Part shown: positions 32,901-40,753 of the stretch, piece by piece | How the letters are laid out: each line of letters begins with the position of its first letter | Position numbering within the stretch: position 1 is the stretch's first letter | From: Actinomadura barringtoniae | GTDB taxonomy: Bacteria > Actinomycetota > Actinomycetes > Streptosporangiales > Streptosporangiaceae | Assembly: GCF_017573505.1 (NCBI RefSeq) | Contig: NZ_JAGEOJ010000010.1 | Span: 124,001-188,000 of the forward strand | Direction of reading: 5' to 3' | Length of the DNA stretch: 64,000 nucleotides | Notes under the pieces: generated by a model | What the model saw: the letters and a program-made list of their open reading frames with translations, nothing else | Databases searched by the model: none | Told to the model about the DNA's origin: nothing | Position numbers and translations under genes: made by a program

Positions 32901-33666
32901 GGACGATCTCCTCGTAGGCCGCCCAGAACTGGCGGAAGTCGAGGGTGTCGGCGGCCTTGATGCTCGGCACCACCAGCTGGCGGGTGCCGTCGTCCTTCTG
33001 CAGGTCGATCGCCAGGCCGAAGTTGACGTGCTCGGGCTTCACCAGCACCGGCTTGCCGTCGACCTCGGTGTAGGCGGCGTTCATCTCCGGCATCGCGGCG
33101 AGCGCCTTGACGATCGCATAGCCGATGAGGTGGGTGAACGAGACCTTGCCGCCGCGGCCGCGCTTCAGGTGGTTGTTGATCACAATGCGGTTGTCGATCA
33201 ACAGCTTGGCCGGCACGGCGCGCACGCTGGTCGCGGTCGGGACCGTGAGGCTGGCCTCCATGTTGGCGGCCGTACGGGCCTGGACGCCGCGCATCCGGAC
33301 CTCTTCGGCGCCCGCGGGCACCGGGGTCGGGGCGGGCTTCTTGGCGGCCGGCGCGGCGGGGGCCGCGGCCTTGGCGGCGGGCTTGCCCGCCGGAGGCGCC
33401 GTGGAGGGGGCCTTGGCGGGTGGAGCGGTGGCTGTCGGCGGGGCTGTCGGCGGAGCGGCCGTGCCGTTGGCGGTCTGTACGCCCGGGGTGGGGGTCGCGG
33501 CCGGCCGGGAGTCCGGCTGGTAGTCCGCGAAGAAATTCCACCAGGCTTCGTCAACGGAGTTGGGGTCTTCGAGGTACTTCTGGTACAGCTCGTCGACCAG
33601 CCACTCGTTGGCGCCGAAATCTGTGTGCTTGGGGTCGGCACTTGTATGCGACGACTCTGTCGACAC
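29944..33666 (-). CDS. kgd: Multifunctional 2-oxoglutarate metabolism enzyme (2-oxoglutarate decarboxylase/dehydrogenase E1/E2)
   Basis: 1240 residues, the actinobacterial fusion. An E1-type N-terminal helix (NEWLVDELYQKYLEDPNSVD) is followed by an Ala/Pro linker (~45-115). Next comes an E2 succinyltransferase catalytic domain (~115-350) ending in YDHRIIQGA. The thiamine-diphosphate E1 part has GMAHRGRLNVLANI, HGDAAFAGQGVVAETL and INNQVGFTT, and the C-terminal transketolase-like domain has GYEGQGPDHSSARIERYLQL. It decarboxylates 2-oxoglutarate in the TCA cycle and supplies the E1/E2 functions with a separate E3; family members are inhibited by FHA proteins of the GarA/OdhI type. Single gene with its own terminator. 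Confidence 0.97.
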   Translation of the reverse strand: MSTESSHTSADPKHTDFGANEWLVDELYQKYLEDPNSVDEAWWNFFADYQPDSRPAATPTPGVQTANGTAAPPTAPPTATAPPAKAPSTAPPAGKPAAKAAAPAAPAAKKPAPTPVPAGAEEVRMRGVQARTAANMEASLTVPTATSVRAVPAKLLIDNRIVINNHLKRGRGGKVSFTHLIGYAIVKALAAMPEMNAAYTEVDGKPVLVKPEHVNFGLAIDLQKDDGTRQLVVPSIKAADTLDFRQFWAAYEEIVRKARNNKLTIEDYQGTTISLTNPGTIGTVHSVPRLMPGQGTIIGVGAMEYPAEFAGASSDTLSRMGISKVMTLTSTYDHRIIQGAQSGDFLRRVHQLLLGADGFYDDLFEALRIPYEPVRWVQDISATHEDDVAKVARVHELIHAYRVRGHLMADTDPLEYKQRRHPDLDILKHGLTLWDLEREFATGGFGGKPTMKLRDILGVLRMAYCRTVGIEYMHMQDPEERAWIQERVEVPHEKPSRDEQLHVLRRLNSAEAFETFLQTKFVGQKRFSLEGGESVIPLLDSVISAAATEHLDEVVIGMAHRGRLNVLANIVGKSYGQIFGEFEGNLDPRSAQGSGDVKYHLGAEGDFVAPDGSKIHTSLVANPSHLETVDPVLEGVVRAKQDILDVGEAGFTVLPVLIHGDAAFAGQGVVAETLNLSQLRGYRTGGTVHVIINNQVGFTTAPEYSRSSVYATDVARMIQAPIFHVNGDDPEACARVALLAFEYRQTFKKDVVVDMVCYRRRGHNEGENPSFTQPLMYDLIDAKRSVRKLYTEALIGRGDITVEEAEAALRDYQEQLERAFTETREAVKKPAEPGSVVKPDVEERIPIDHGSAGTAISQEVVKRIIETQVTLPEGFTVHPRLQPILQRRVQSVEDDALDWATGEMLAMGSLLIDGHPVRLVGQDTRRGTFGQRHAVLVDRKTGEEYTPLRQFGQGISKFYAHDSLLSEYAAMGFEYGYSMTRPDALVAWEAQFGDFANGAQSIVDEYISSGEQKWGQRSGVVLLLPHGYEGQGPDHSSARIERYLQLCAQDNMTVVYPTTPANYFHLLRWQVLAERNKPLVVFTPKSLLRLKAATSSVEQITAGAFQPVIPEVDPAIQPSSVKRVLLTTGKIYYDVINARKAAGVTDTAVVRVERLYPPPVEEIKAELAKYPDDAEIVYVQDEPANMGAWPFFALKLPQHLEGRQLARVSRPASASPAIGSAKLHAAEQEALLGRLFDEKK

Positions 33667-33786
33667 GGCGGAGATCGCCCTCTTCCGCAGCTCGCAGGTG
33701 AGTTCTGAGACGAGTCAAGGCTACTCGCACTTCGATGTCACATATGCAAGCGCCGTGCCTTCACCACCCGCCATCGCCCGAAACCA

Positions 33787-33830
33787 GCCGATCTTGCCTA
33801 ATCCCCATGGTCGGATTTGGCAAGATCGGC
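33787..33830. repeat. Shorter variant of the GCCGATCTTGC palindrome
   Basis: Arms GCCGATCTTGCC / GGCAAGATCGGC (12 nt) extend inward to an 18-bp stem with one mismatch around CCATGGTC. The outer arm shares GCCGATCTTGC with the 24-nt arms at 2193 and 17810. It lies in the 345-base gene-free stretch 33667-34011 between kgd and the AIM24 gene, where it could terminate AIM24 transcription. Confidence 0.65.
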
Positions 33831-33868
33831 CCATGCCCCCATAGCTAGATCGGACCTGAGCCGCCCAC

Positions 33869-34003
33869 GCGGGCGCGCTACCTGATCTGCGGGCCCGAAG
33901 CCGAAGGCCGGGGCCCGCAGATCAGATCGCGAAGCGATGTCGCGCCCGCCGCTTTTGCGGTTCGGCTCGCGAGCCGCCAGGCGAGTGGGCCGAGGCCGTG
34001 AAA
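33869..34003 (-). repeat. Three-way-junction repeat element, copy 2
   Basis: Outer stem 33869-33877/33941-33949 (GCGGGCGCG/CGCGCCCGC), inner stem 33882-33896/33911-33925 (15 bp), hairpin ATCGCGAAGCGAT at 33926-33938, then GAGCCGCCAGGCGAG at 33971-33985 and GTGAAA at 33998. Homologous to 20910-21042; the CTAC junction and the ATCGCGAAGCGATGT hairpin are identical. It begins nine bases past the stop of the leftward AIM24 gene. No gene is visible in this stretch. Confidence 0.7.
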
Positions 34004-34011
34004 GCCAAAAA

Positions 34012-34680
34012 TCAGTGGGTGTGGGGGGCGACGGTCGGGCCCTCGCTGGCCTGGACGAGCACGAAGCCCTGGCCCTGGTAGGCCAGCTGCATGGCCTCGC
34101 CGCTGCCACGGCCGATCAGCGCGCCGGCCTTGAAGGTGCGGTTCACGCCGACCTGGAGGCTGGTGCTCCACGCCACGGCGGACTGGCCGTCGGCGAACGT
34201 CGGGGCGCGGCCGCAGTCCAGCATCACCGGGGTGCCGTGTGTGGTGAGCGCCACCCAGCCGGTGCCCTGCAGTGTGGTGTTGAACAGGCCGCCGGCCGCG
34301 ATGCCCGCGCCCTGGACCCGCTGGATGTCGGAGGTGAGCTGGGAGTCGTAGGCCAGGATGTTGGACCCGTTGACCGTGAGCCCCTCGTTCTCCAGGTAGA
34401 AGAGGTGGATGTCGTCGGCGTCGTTGGCCAGGAACAGCAGGCCCTGACCCTTGACCCGCATGAGCGGGACGCCCTCGCCGGTGACGGCCTTCTTGATGAA
34501 CTTGCCGATACCGCCGGAGCCTTCGTAGTCGAACTCCATCTGCCCCTGGAAGGCGACCATCGAGCCCTGGCGGGCGAGGGCGTCTCCGTTCAGGTGCACC
34601 CTGAGCATCTTGGAGTTCTGGAGGGTGAAGTGTCCGGGGAGCTGTCCCTGCTCCATGTTGCCAAAGAACGAACTGCGCAT
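34012..34680 (-). CDS. AIM24 family protein
   Basis: 222 residues. Single-stranded beta-helix-like protein of the AIM24/TerD-associated type: GGIGKFIKKAVTGEGVPLMR, GQGLLFLANDADDIHLFYL, VQGAGIAAGGLFNTTLQGTG and HGTPVMLD are typical. ATG 34680 (MRSSFFGNMEQ) is chosen because homologues begin about here; the frame is open further upstream. Bacterial AIM24 proteins have no settled function. Divergent from the Ser/Thr kinase gene; a structured repeat follows. Confidence 0.87.
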   Translation of the reverse strand: MRSSFFGNMEQGQLPGHFTLQNSKMLRVHLNGDALARQGSMVAFQGQMEFDYEGSGGIGKFIKKAVTGEGVPLMRVKGQGLLFLANDADDIHLFYLENEGLTVNGSNILAYDSQLTSDIQRVQGAGIAAGGLFNTTLQGTGWVALTTHGTPVMLDCGRAPTFADGQSAVAWSTSLQVGVNRTFKAGALIGRGSGEAMQLAYQGQGFVLVQASEGPTVAPHTH

Positions 34681-34807
34681 CGCCGAGGGGCCTTTCGCAT
34701 GACTGGTCTGATGGAATTCGCCAGCATAACGGCGGGATGTACCCAGTCTTGAACTTTCGTCCGGCTCCGGCAATCCACCCGGCCTCCCAGGACGAACCCC
34801 CTATGTG

Positions 34808-35830
34808 ATGAGCACCGAGCCCGTGGTCGCCGGACGCTACCGGCTGCTGGAAATCGTGGGCAGCGGCGGCATGGGGGTGGTCTGGCAGGCCCGGGACGAG
34901 GTCCTGGACCGCGAGGTCGCTGTCAAGGAGATCCGCATGCCCCCTGGCCTGGGGGAATTCGAGTGCCAGGTCCTGTGTCAGAGGGCTGTCAGGGAGGCCC
35001 GTTCGGCCGCGCGGCTCAACCATCCGGGCGTGGTGACGGTCTTCGACGTGGTGGAGGAGGACGGCCGGCCGTGGGTGGTCATGGAGCTCGTACGGGCCCG
35101 TTCGCTCCAGCAAGTGATCAATAGGGACGGGCCGTTGCCGCCCGCGCGGGTGGCCCGGATAGGCCGCCAGGTGCTCGCCGCCCTCGGCGCCGCTCACCGC
35201 GCGGGGATCCTGCACCGGGACGTCAAGCCCGCCAACGTCCTCCTGGGGGCGGGGGACAGGGCCGTTCTCACCGATTTCGGCATCGCGGTGATCGAGGGGG
35301 ACGCCTCTCTTACCCAGACCGGCGCCGTTCTGGGCTCCCCGGCCTACATCGCCCCCGAACGCATCCGGGGCGAACGAGCCCAGCCCGCCTCGGACCTGTG
35401 GGCCCTCGGCGCCACCCTCTACGCGGCGCTGACCGGCCGCGCGCCGTTCCACCGGACGGACCCGGTGACGATCTTCGGCGCCGTGATGAACGAGGAGCTC
35501 ACCTTCCCCGACAACGAACTTCGCCCCGTATTGGAAGGCCTCCTGCGCAGGGACCCACAGCAGCGCATGGAGGCCGGGGTCGCCGAGGCCGTCCTTCTGG
35601 CCGTGAGCAACGACCCCCTCCCGGGACTGCTGTCGGTGGCCTCACCCCGGGCCATCGACAGCACCCGGGCCGATCTGCCCATGGCCGTGGAAGAAACGGC
35701 ACCCGTAGAAGATGCGCCCGTAAGAGATAAGGAGAGCGAGCTCTCCTGGCGGATGGGCGGCCTGATGGCCTACGGCGGCATGGTGCTGCTGTTGCTGGGG
35801 TCCCTGTTCGTTCTGCTCAGCCAGAAGTGA
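34808..35830 (+). CDS. Serine/threonine protein kinase with C-terminal membrane anchor
   Basis: 340 residues. Hanks-type kinase domain about 10-255: glycine loop GSGGMGVVWQARD, VAVKEI (ATP Lys), catalytic HRDVKPANVLL, DFGIAV (DFG), and SPAYIAPERI (P+1 loop). A short linker leads to one membrane segment near the C-terminus (YGGMVLLLLGSLFVLLSQ) and only three or so residues after it, so there is no PASTA or other extracellular sensor. The end overlaps the convergent gene by 14 bp. Substrates are not evident. Confidence 0.92.
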   Translation: MSTEPVVAGRYRLLEIVGSGGMGVVWQARDEVLDREVAVKEIRMPPGLGEFECQVLCQRAVREARSAARLNHPGVVTVFDVVEEDGRPWVVMELVRARSLQQVINRDGPLPPARVARIGRQVLAALGAAHRAGILHRDVKPANVLLGAGDRAVLTDFGIAVIEGDASLTQTGAVLGSPAYIAPERIRGERAQPASDLWALGATLYAALTGRAPFHRTDPVTIFGAVMNEELTFPDNELRPVLEGLLRRDPQQRMEAGVAEAVLLAVSNDPLPGLLSVASPRAIDSTRADLPMAVEETAPVEDAPVRDKESELSWRMGGLMAYGGMVLLLLGSLFVLLSQK

Positions 35831-36737
35831 GCGCCGCACGGTCCTGAGGCTCGCTCCAGTCGATGAGCGGCCCCTTGGGCACCACCCCGGACGGGTTCAC
35901 GTTGCGCTGAGTGATGTAGTAGTGACGCTTGATCTGGTCGAAGTCCGTGGTGTCGCCGAACGCCGGTATGGAGAAGAGGTCGCGCGCGTAACCCCAGAGG
36001 TTGGGGTAGTCGGTCAGCCGCCGCACGTTGCACTTGAAGTGGCCGTTGTAGACCGCGTCGAAGCGGGCGAGCGTCGGGTAGAGCCGTACGTCGGACTCGG
36101 TCACCGCGTCGCCGAACAGGTAGCGGCGCCCGGCCAGCCGTTCCTCCAGCCGGTCGAACGTGGCGAAGAGCGCCTCGACGGCCTCGTCATAGGCGCCCTG
36201 GGAGGTGGCGAAGCCCGCCCGGTAGACGCCGTTGTTGACGGTGGCGTAGATCAGCTCGTTCAGCCCGTCGATCTCGGGACGGAGCTCGACCGGGTAGAGG
36301 TCGGGAGCCCCGGTCGGCAGGTAGTCGGTGAACTCGGTCTCCATCATCGTGGTGATGAACGGGAAGTCGTTGGTCACCAGCCGCCTCGTCCGGGTGTCCC
36401 AGACGCACGGGACCGTGTAGCGGCCCTGGTATTCGGGGTCGGAGGCCAGGTAGAGCTCGGACACGAAGCTCGCGCCGGTCACCGGGTCGCGGTCGGGGAA
36501 GCGCCAGCCCTTCTCGTCCCGGATCGGGTCGACCACCGCGAGGTTGATGACCTCCTTCAGCCCGAGCAGGGACCGGACGATCATCGTGCGGTGCGCCCAC
36601 GGGCAGGCGTAGGAGACGATCAGGCGGTAGCGGCCGGACTCGGCGGGATAACCGCTGGAGCCGTCGGCGGTGATCTTGTCGGTGAAGCGGTTGGCCTGGC
36701 GGACGAAGCGGCCGTCGGTCATCTCGCGGGTGGTCAT
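35817..36737 (-). CDS. Glutathionyl-hydroquinone reductase-like (ECM4/YqjG, Xi-class GST fold) protein
   Basis: 306 residues. The N-terminal thioredoxin-like domain contains the family motif SYACPWAHRTMIVRSLLGL (catalytic Cys-Pro-Trp), preceded by GRYRLIV. The C-terminal GST-like helical domain has LYPTLARFDAVYNGHFKCNV, also typical. These enzymes reduce thiol-conjugated hydroquinones; in actinobacteria without glutathione, mycothiol is the likely cosubstrate (inference). AGGAGGG six bases before ATG 36737 fixes the start. Confidence 0.9.
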   Translation of the reverse strand: MTTREMTDGRFVRQANRFTDKITADGSSGYPAESGRYRLIVSYACPWAHRTMIVRSLLGLKEVINLAVVDPIRDEKGWRFPDRDPVTGASFVSELYLASDPEYQGRYTVPCVWDTRTRRLVTNDFPFITTMMETEFTDYLPTGAPDLYPVELRPEIDGLNELIYATVNNGVYRAGFATSQGAYDEAVEALFATFDRLEERLAGRRYLFGDAVTESDVRLYPTLARFDAVYNGHFKCNVRRLTDYPNLWGYARDLFSIPAFGDTTDFDQIKRHYYITQRNVNPSGVVPKGPLIDWSEPQDRAALTSG

Positions 36738-36862
36738 CCGCATCCCTCCTGGGATGGTCCGCATCATCGTTCTCGCGGGGGATCCGGGCACGCCGTCCCC
36801 GTGGCTACGATAAACGCCAGAAGCGAAGCGAATAAGCCCATGGAGTGGGCGGCGGGGGACCG

Positions 36863-37528
36863 ATGCTGGAGAATTTCAACGCCCTGACGGACGGACTGCC
36901 GCCGGCGCTGATCTATCTGCTCATCGCGTTCCTGGTGTTCGCCGAGGCGGCGCTGTTCTTCGGGTTCGTCTTCCCGGGCGAGACGGCGATCATCGTGGGC
37001 GGCATCCTGGCCAGCCAGAACAAGCTCTCGCTCACGCTGCTTCTGATCATCGCGCTGGTCGCGGCGGTGGTCGGCGACTCGGTCGGTTATGAGATCGGGC
37101 GCAAGTACGGGCCACGGCTGCTCGGCACCAAGGCCATGCGCAAGCACAAATCCAAGGTCGCCAAGGCCCAGGACCTGATCCGGCGCCGCGGGCCGCTGGC
37201 CGTCTTCATCGGCCGCTTCACCGCCCTGCTGCGGGCCCTGATGCCCGCGCTGGTCGGCAGCTCGAAGATGCCGTATCCGAAGTTCCTGCTCTTCAACTTC
37301 ATCGGCGGCGTGGTCTGGGTCGTGACGTTCACGCTCGGCGGCTTCTTCGCCGGCGAGGCGTTCGAGCGCTTCGCCAAGGAGGCCAGCCGGGGCCTCACGA
37401 TCGCGGTCGCCGTGGTCATCGTGGTCGCGGTGATCGTGTGGAGCGTGCGCAAGCACCGCCGCGAGCACGCCGAGGACGAGGACGTCGCCGACGAGTCGGC
37501 GGAGGCCCCCGAGCTCACCGGCTCCTGA
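36863..37528 (+). CDS. DedA family (VTT domain) membrane protein
   Basis: 221 residues, about five membrane segments. DedA signatures: FVFPGETAIIVGGILA near the N-terminus, DSVGYEIGRKYG, and FIGRFTALLRALMPALVGSSKMPY (quoted in part: RFTALLRALMPALVG). Members are thought to scramble or flip lipids such as undecaprenyl phosphate or phosphatidylethanolamine and influence envelope homeostasis. Acidic C-terminal tail in the cytoplasm. ATG 36863 follows a G-rich ribosome-binding site. Confidence 0.9.
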   Translation: MLENFNALTDGLPPALIYLLIAFLVFAEAALFFGFVFPGETAIIVGGILASQNKLSLTLLLIIALVAAVVGDSVGYEIGRKYGPRLLGTKAMRKHKSKVAKAQDLIRRRGPLAVFIGRFTALLRALMPALVGSSKMPYPKFLLFNFIGGVVWVVTFTLGGFFAGEAFERFAKEASRGLTIAVAVVIVVAVIVWSVRKHRREHAEDEDVADESAEAPELTGS

Positions 37529-37555
37529 TAGCCGGAGAAAGTCGGCTGCCGGACC

Positions 37556-38638
37556 TCAACCGGTCGTGACGCGGGGCGAGGCGCGGCCGAGGATCGGCGG
37601 CAGGTCCAGGAACGTGCGGATCCCGGCCGGGGCCGCACAGACCACCGGGATCGCGTTCAGCGCGTGCGCGGCCGCCGCGGAGATCCCGTTCGACACCCAG
37701 TCCTCGCCGGTCGTGAGCGTGATCGACGGCCGCCCGTGCACCCGCACCGAGTAGCCGGGCCGGCCCCAGTCGGAGATCCGCGCCGCGTCCGACTTGTGGA
37801 CCGCCTCGACGGTGACCACCGGGCGCTGGTCGATCAGCCCGCTGAACGTCCAGCGCGCGGCGGCCACGGTGCCGCGGGGGATGCGCCCGGCCGCGACGTC
37901 GAAGTCCTCGCCCGCCAGCCGGTAGACCACGTCGGTGTCGATCTCGTCCAGCGTCAGGCCCAGCCCGGCGGCCACCAGGTGCAGGCTCTCGCAGAAGATC
38001 GACCGCATGGCGGCGCGGGCGACGCCCATCGAGGCCAGGTAGGCCTCCTCGCTCTTGCCGAAGCCCGCCATGTCGTGGACCATCCGCCAGGACGGGTGGC
38101 CGGAGAAGTCCGAGCACTCCCGCGCGTACACGTGGGTGATCTGCCGGGCCAGCCGCGACAGCGTCAGCGGCATCACGTCCGACATGAAGCCCGGGTTGAC
38201 GCCCAGCCCGTGCAGGCTGGTGCCGCCGCGCTTGCAGGCGTCCTCCAGCTGGTTGACGAGCCGCGGGCCGTGCGAGTGCGGGTAGACGTAGCCGGTCGTG
38301 GCGATGACGTTCTTGCCCGAGGCGAGCAGCGCGCAGACGGTGTCCAGGTCGTCGAACGGCATCGCGAACGGGCCGGGGGCGTAGACGACGCAGTCGGCGT
38401 CCAGCTCCAGGATCCTGGTCACGTCATCGGTCGCGGTGACGCCCGCGGGGTCGCGTCCGGCCAGCGTTCCGCCGTCCACCCCCACCTTGGCCGGGTCGTA
38501 CACCCGTACGCCCGCCAGCTCCAGGTCGGGCCGGTCCAGCACGCCGCGGATCACGCTGCGGCCCAGCGCTCCGGTGGCCCACTGGACGACGCGGAGGGCA
38601 CGGGTGCTCGGCCCCGATTCCGGGGCGGCCGGATTCAT
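37556..38638 (-). CDS. 2,4-diaminopentanoate dehydrogenase-like / DapB-fold oxidoreductase
   Basis: 360 residues. N-terminal Rossmann domain of dihydrodipicolinate reductase type: LRVVQWATGALGRSVIRGVL (QWATGxxG), VYDPAKVG, CVVYAPGPF. The central part includes LHGLGVNPGFMSDVMPLTLS. The pattern is common in mycobacteria and relatives, where many paralogues sit in lipid or steroid gene neighbourhoods; the true substrate is mostly unknown. ATG 38638 is nine bases after GGAGGA. Divergent from the SDR gene at 38894; the gap holds TAACC-cccc-GGTTA at 38839-38852, a possible regulator site. Confidence 0.82.
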   Translation of the reverse strand: MNPAAPESGPSTRALRVVQWATGALGRSVIRGVLDRPDLELAGVRVYDPAKVGVDGGTLAGRDPAGVTATDDVTRILELDADCVVYAPGPFAMPFDDLDTVCALLASGKNVIATTGYVYPHSHGPRLVNQLEDACKRGGTSLHGLGVNPGFMSDVMPLTLSRLARQITHVYARECSDFSGHPSWRMVHDMAGFGKSEEAYLASMGVARAAMRSIFCESLHLVAAGLGLTLDEIDTDVVYRLAGEDFDVAAGRIPRGTVAAARWTFSGLIDQRPVVTVEAVHKSDAARISDWGRPGYSVRVHGRPSITLTTGEDWVSNGISAAAAHALNAIPVVCAAPAGIRTFLDLPPILGRASPRVTTG

Positions 38639-38893
38639 GGGGTGGAGTCCTCCGGTGCTCGTCACTAAGAGCGATGAGGCAGGAGACTACGCGGTACGAG
38701 CCGCAGAATGGCGCAAATGCCGCAACTTTCCTGCAAGTCGCACCGTCCAGCGCAGTCGGGTCGGCGTGTTCCGGCCGGAGGCGTGGGGAAGATGACAGGG
38801 GGCGAATCCGAGCGGGATTCGGTCCACGTGGTACTAAGTAACCCCCCGGTTATCTCGCCGGGGAACGCAGTCGGTGCGATGTGAGGAGACAGG

Positions 38894-39796
38894 ATGTCGG
38901 AACTGCGCTACGACGGGCGGGTCGCGGTCGTCACCGGGGCGGGGCACGGCCTCGGCCGGCAGCACGCCCTCGAGCTGGCCTCCCGCGGCGCCAAGGTCGT
39001 CGTGAACGACCTCGGCGGCGACCGGTCCGGCTCCGGTGCCTCCGCGGGACCGGCCCAGGAGGTCGTCGAGGAGATCAAGAAGAACGGCGGCGAGGCCGTC
39101 GCGAACCCCGACAACGTCGCCACCCCCGAGGGCGCCCAGGCGATCATCCAGACCGCGGTCGACACGTTCGGCAAGGTCGACATCGTCATCAACAACGCCG
39201 GCATCCTGCGCGACAAGTCGTTCAAGAACATGTCGGTGGAGGAGTTCGACGGCGTCATCGCCGTCCACCTGCGCGGCTCGTTCCTGGTCTCCAGCGCCGC
39301 CTGGTCGCACCTGCGCGAGCAGGGCTTCGGCCGGATCGTGAACACCTCGTCCCCGGCGGGCCTGTTCGGCAACTTCGGCCAGGCCAACTACGCCACCGCC
39401 AAGATGGGCCTGGTCGGCTTCACCAAGACGCTGGCCCACGAGGGCGCCAAGTACAACATCAAGGCCAACGCGATCGCCCCGGTCGCCTGGACCCGGATGA
39501 CCGAGGACCTGCTGCCCGCCGACTTCGCCGACAAGCTCGGCGTCGACCAGGTCACCCCGCTGGTGGCCTTCCTGGCGCACGAGAGCAACGAGGACTCCGG
39601 GCAGGTCTACACCGTCGGCGGTGGCCGGATCGCCAAGATCTTCGTCGCGGAGGGCCCCGGCTACGGCCAGAAGGAGACCCTCTCGGTCGAGGACGTCCGC
39701 GACAACTGGGCGGCCATCAACGGCGACTCCCCGCTGACGGTCTTCAAGAACGTCGGCGAGCAGATGGGCCCGCTGATCACCCAGCTCACCTCGTGA
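38894..39796 (+). CDS. SDR family oxidoreductase, (3R)-hydroxyacyl-CoA dehydrogenase (MFE-2) like
   Basis: 300 residues. VVTGAGHGLGRQHALELASR (NAD site), VVVNDLGGDRSGSGAS (the extended loop seen in MFE-2/FabG-like multifunctional enzymes), NNAGILRDKSF, catalytic NTSSPAG and YATAK. The C-terminal extension (about 225-300), including GRIAKIFVAEGPGYGQK, is typical of peroxisomal-type hydroxyacyl-CoA dehydrogenases. Oxidises 3-hydroxyacyl-CoA in beta-oxidation-like degradation. Followed by an enoyl-CoA hydratase gene. Confidence 0.9.
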   Translation: MSELRYDGRVAVVTGAGHGLGRQHALELASRGAKVVVNDLGGDRSGSGASAGPAQEVVEEIKKNGGEAVANPDNVATPEGAQAIIQTAVDTFGKVDIVINNAGILRDKSFKNMSVEEFDGVIAVHLRGSFLVSSAAWSHLREQGFGRIVNTSSPAGLFGNFGQANYATAKMGLVGFTKTLAHEGAKYNIKANAIAPVAWTRMTEDLLPADFADKLGVDQVTPLVAFLAHESNEDSGQVYTVGGGRIAKIFVAEGPGYGQKETLSVEDVRDNWAAINGDSPLTVFKNVGEQMGPLITQLTS

Positions 39797-39800
39797 CGAG

Positions 39801-39872
39801 ATGAGCGACGTGCTGCTCGAGGGGGGACGACCCCCCACACCCCCCGCGACGCGGGAGGGGCTGCGCCGATGA
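39801..39872 (+). CDS. Possible 23-residue leader peptide, coupled to the enoyl-CoA hydratase gene
   Basis: ATG 39801 opens a short frame, MSDVLLEGGRPPTPPATREG plus three residues, whose TGA overlaps the ATG of the hydratase gene (ATGA). Most of it is encoded by GC-hairpin repeat copy B. It may be a former hydratase start displaced by the repeat, or a translated leader. Only sequence logic supports it. Confidence 0.3.
   Translation: MSDVLLEGGRPPTPPATREGLRR
39816..39846 (-). repeat. GC-hairpin dispersed repeat, copy B
   Basis: GGGGGGACGACCCCCC core with CTCGA before and ACACCCCCCG after, 22 bases upstream of the enoyl-CoA hydratase start. A stem there could affect ribosome access. Same orientation as copy A. 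Confidence 0.85.
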
Positions 39873-40678
39873 GCGCCGACCTGAAGCTCGACCGGCGGGA
39901 CGGGGTGCTCACGATCACCCTGTCCCGCCCGGAGCGGCTGAACGCGGTCACCGGCGCGCTGACCGAGGAGATGCTCGACGTCCTCAACGAGCTGATGCGC
40001 GACCACGAGACCCAGGTCGTCATCCTCACCGGCGAGGGACGCGGGTTCTGCTCCGGCATGGACCTGCAGGCCGGCGACGACGGCATGAACTCGTCCGCCG
40101 TCAAGCAGGGCCGCATCCAGCGGCTCTACCACGGCATCGCGCGCGGGGCCGAGGTCACCGCGCGGCTGCGCGAGATCCCGCAGCCGGTCATCGCCGCGCT
40201 GCACGGGCCGGTCGCGGGGATGGGCGTCTCCTGGGCGCTCGCCTGCGACCTGCGGGTGGCCGACCCCACGACCAGGTTCGTCGTCCCGTTCACCAACCTG
40301 GGCCTGTCGGCGGGCGACTGCGGCCTGTCCTGGCTGCTGCCGCGCCTGATCGGGCCCGCACGGGCCGCCGAGGTCTTCTACCGGGCGCAGCGCCTGGACG
40401 TGACCAAGGCGGGCGAGCTCGGCCTCGTCACCGAGCTCGCCGAGGAGGGCAAGGACCTGGAGGGCGCGAACGCGCTGGCCGACGAGTTGCTCACCAAGTC
40501 CCCGTACGGCCTGCGCCGCACCAAGGAGCTCCTCAACATGTCGCTGGACGCCCCCGGGCTCCGGCAGCAGCTCGCCGCCGAGACCGGCATCCAGACGATG
40601 GCCTTCTTCACCGAGGACCTCGTCGAGGGCATGACCGCGACGATGGAGAAGCGGGCCCCCGACTTCAAGAACCGCTAG
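39869..40678 (+). CDS. Enoyl-CoA hydratase/isomerase family protein
   Basis: 269 residues. Crotonase fold: LTITLSRPERLNAVTGALTE, oxyanion-hole strands in GEGRGFCSGMDLQAGD and GPVAGMGVSWALACDLRVAD, then GLSAGDCGLSWLLPRLIG. The acidic residues of true hydratases are not clearly both present, so hydratase, isomerase or another crotonase activity is possible. Forms a short operon with the MFE-2-like SDR, interrupted by repeat copy B. Hairpin terminator at 40685. Confidence 0.9.
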   Translation: MSADLKLDRRDGVLTITLSRPERLNAVTGALTEEMLDVLNELMRDHETQVVILTGEGRGFCSGMDLQAGDDGMNSSAVKQGRIQRLYHGIARGAEVTARLREIPQPVIAALHGPVAGMGVSWALACDLRVADPTTRFVVPFTNLGLSAGDCGLSWLLPRLIGPARAAEVFYRAQRLDVTKAGELGLVTELAEEGKDLEGANALADELLTKSPYGLRRTKELLNMSLDAPGLRQQLAAETGIQTMAFFTEDLVEGMTATMEKRAPDFKNR

Positions 40679-40684
40679 CCACGG

Positions 40685-40735
40685 GTGTTGACTCGTGCCG
40701 GGATCGGAACCGATCAGAACGGCACGAGTCGACAC
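40685..40735. terminator. Hairpin after the enoyl-CoA hydratase gene
   Basis: 16-bp stem with a single G-U-type mismatch (GTGTTGACTCGTGCCG / CGGCACGAGTCGACAC) enclosing a second small palindrome GATCGGAACCGATC. Six bases after the hydratase stop and just upstream of the phosphatase gene. Confidence 0.65.
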
Positions 40736-40753
40736 CGAGGGGGCCCGGCGGGC

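Noticed and set aside
29932..33708. 1258-residue open frame opposite kgd
   Set aside because: The kgd strand carries all recognisable motifs; the opposite frame is low-complexity and has no start or ribosome-binding context.
40701..40716. tRNA-like stretch (GGATCGGAACCGATC)
   Set aside because: It is the inner palindrome of a terminator-like hairpin; no cloverleaf or TTC loop.
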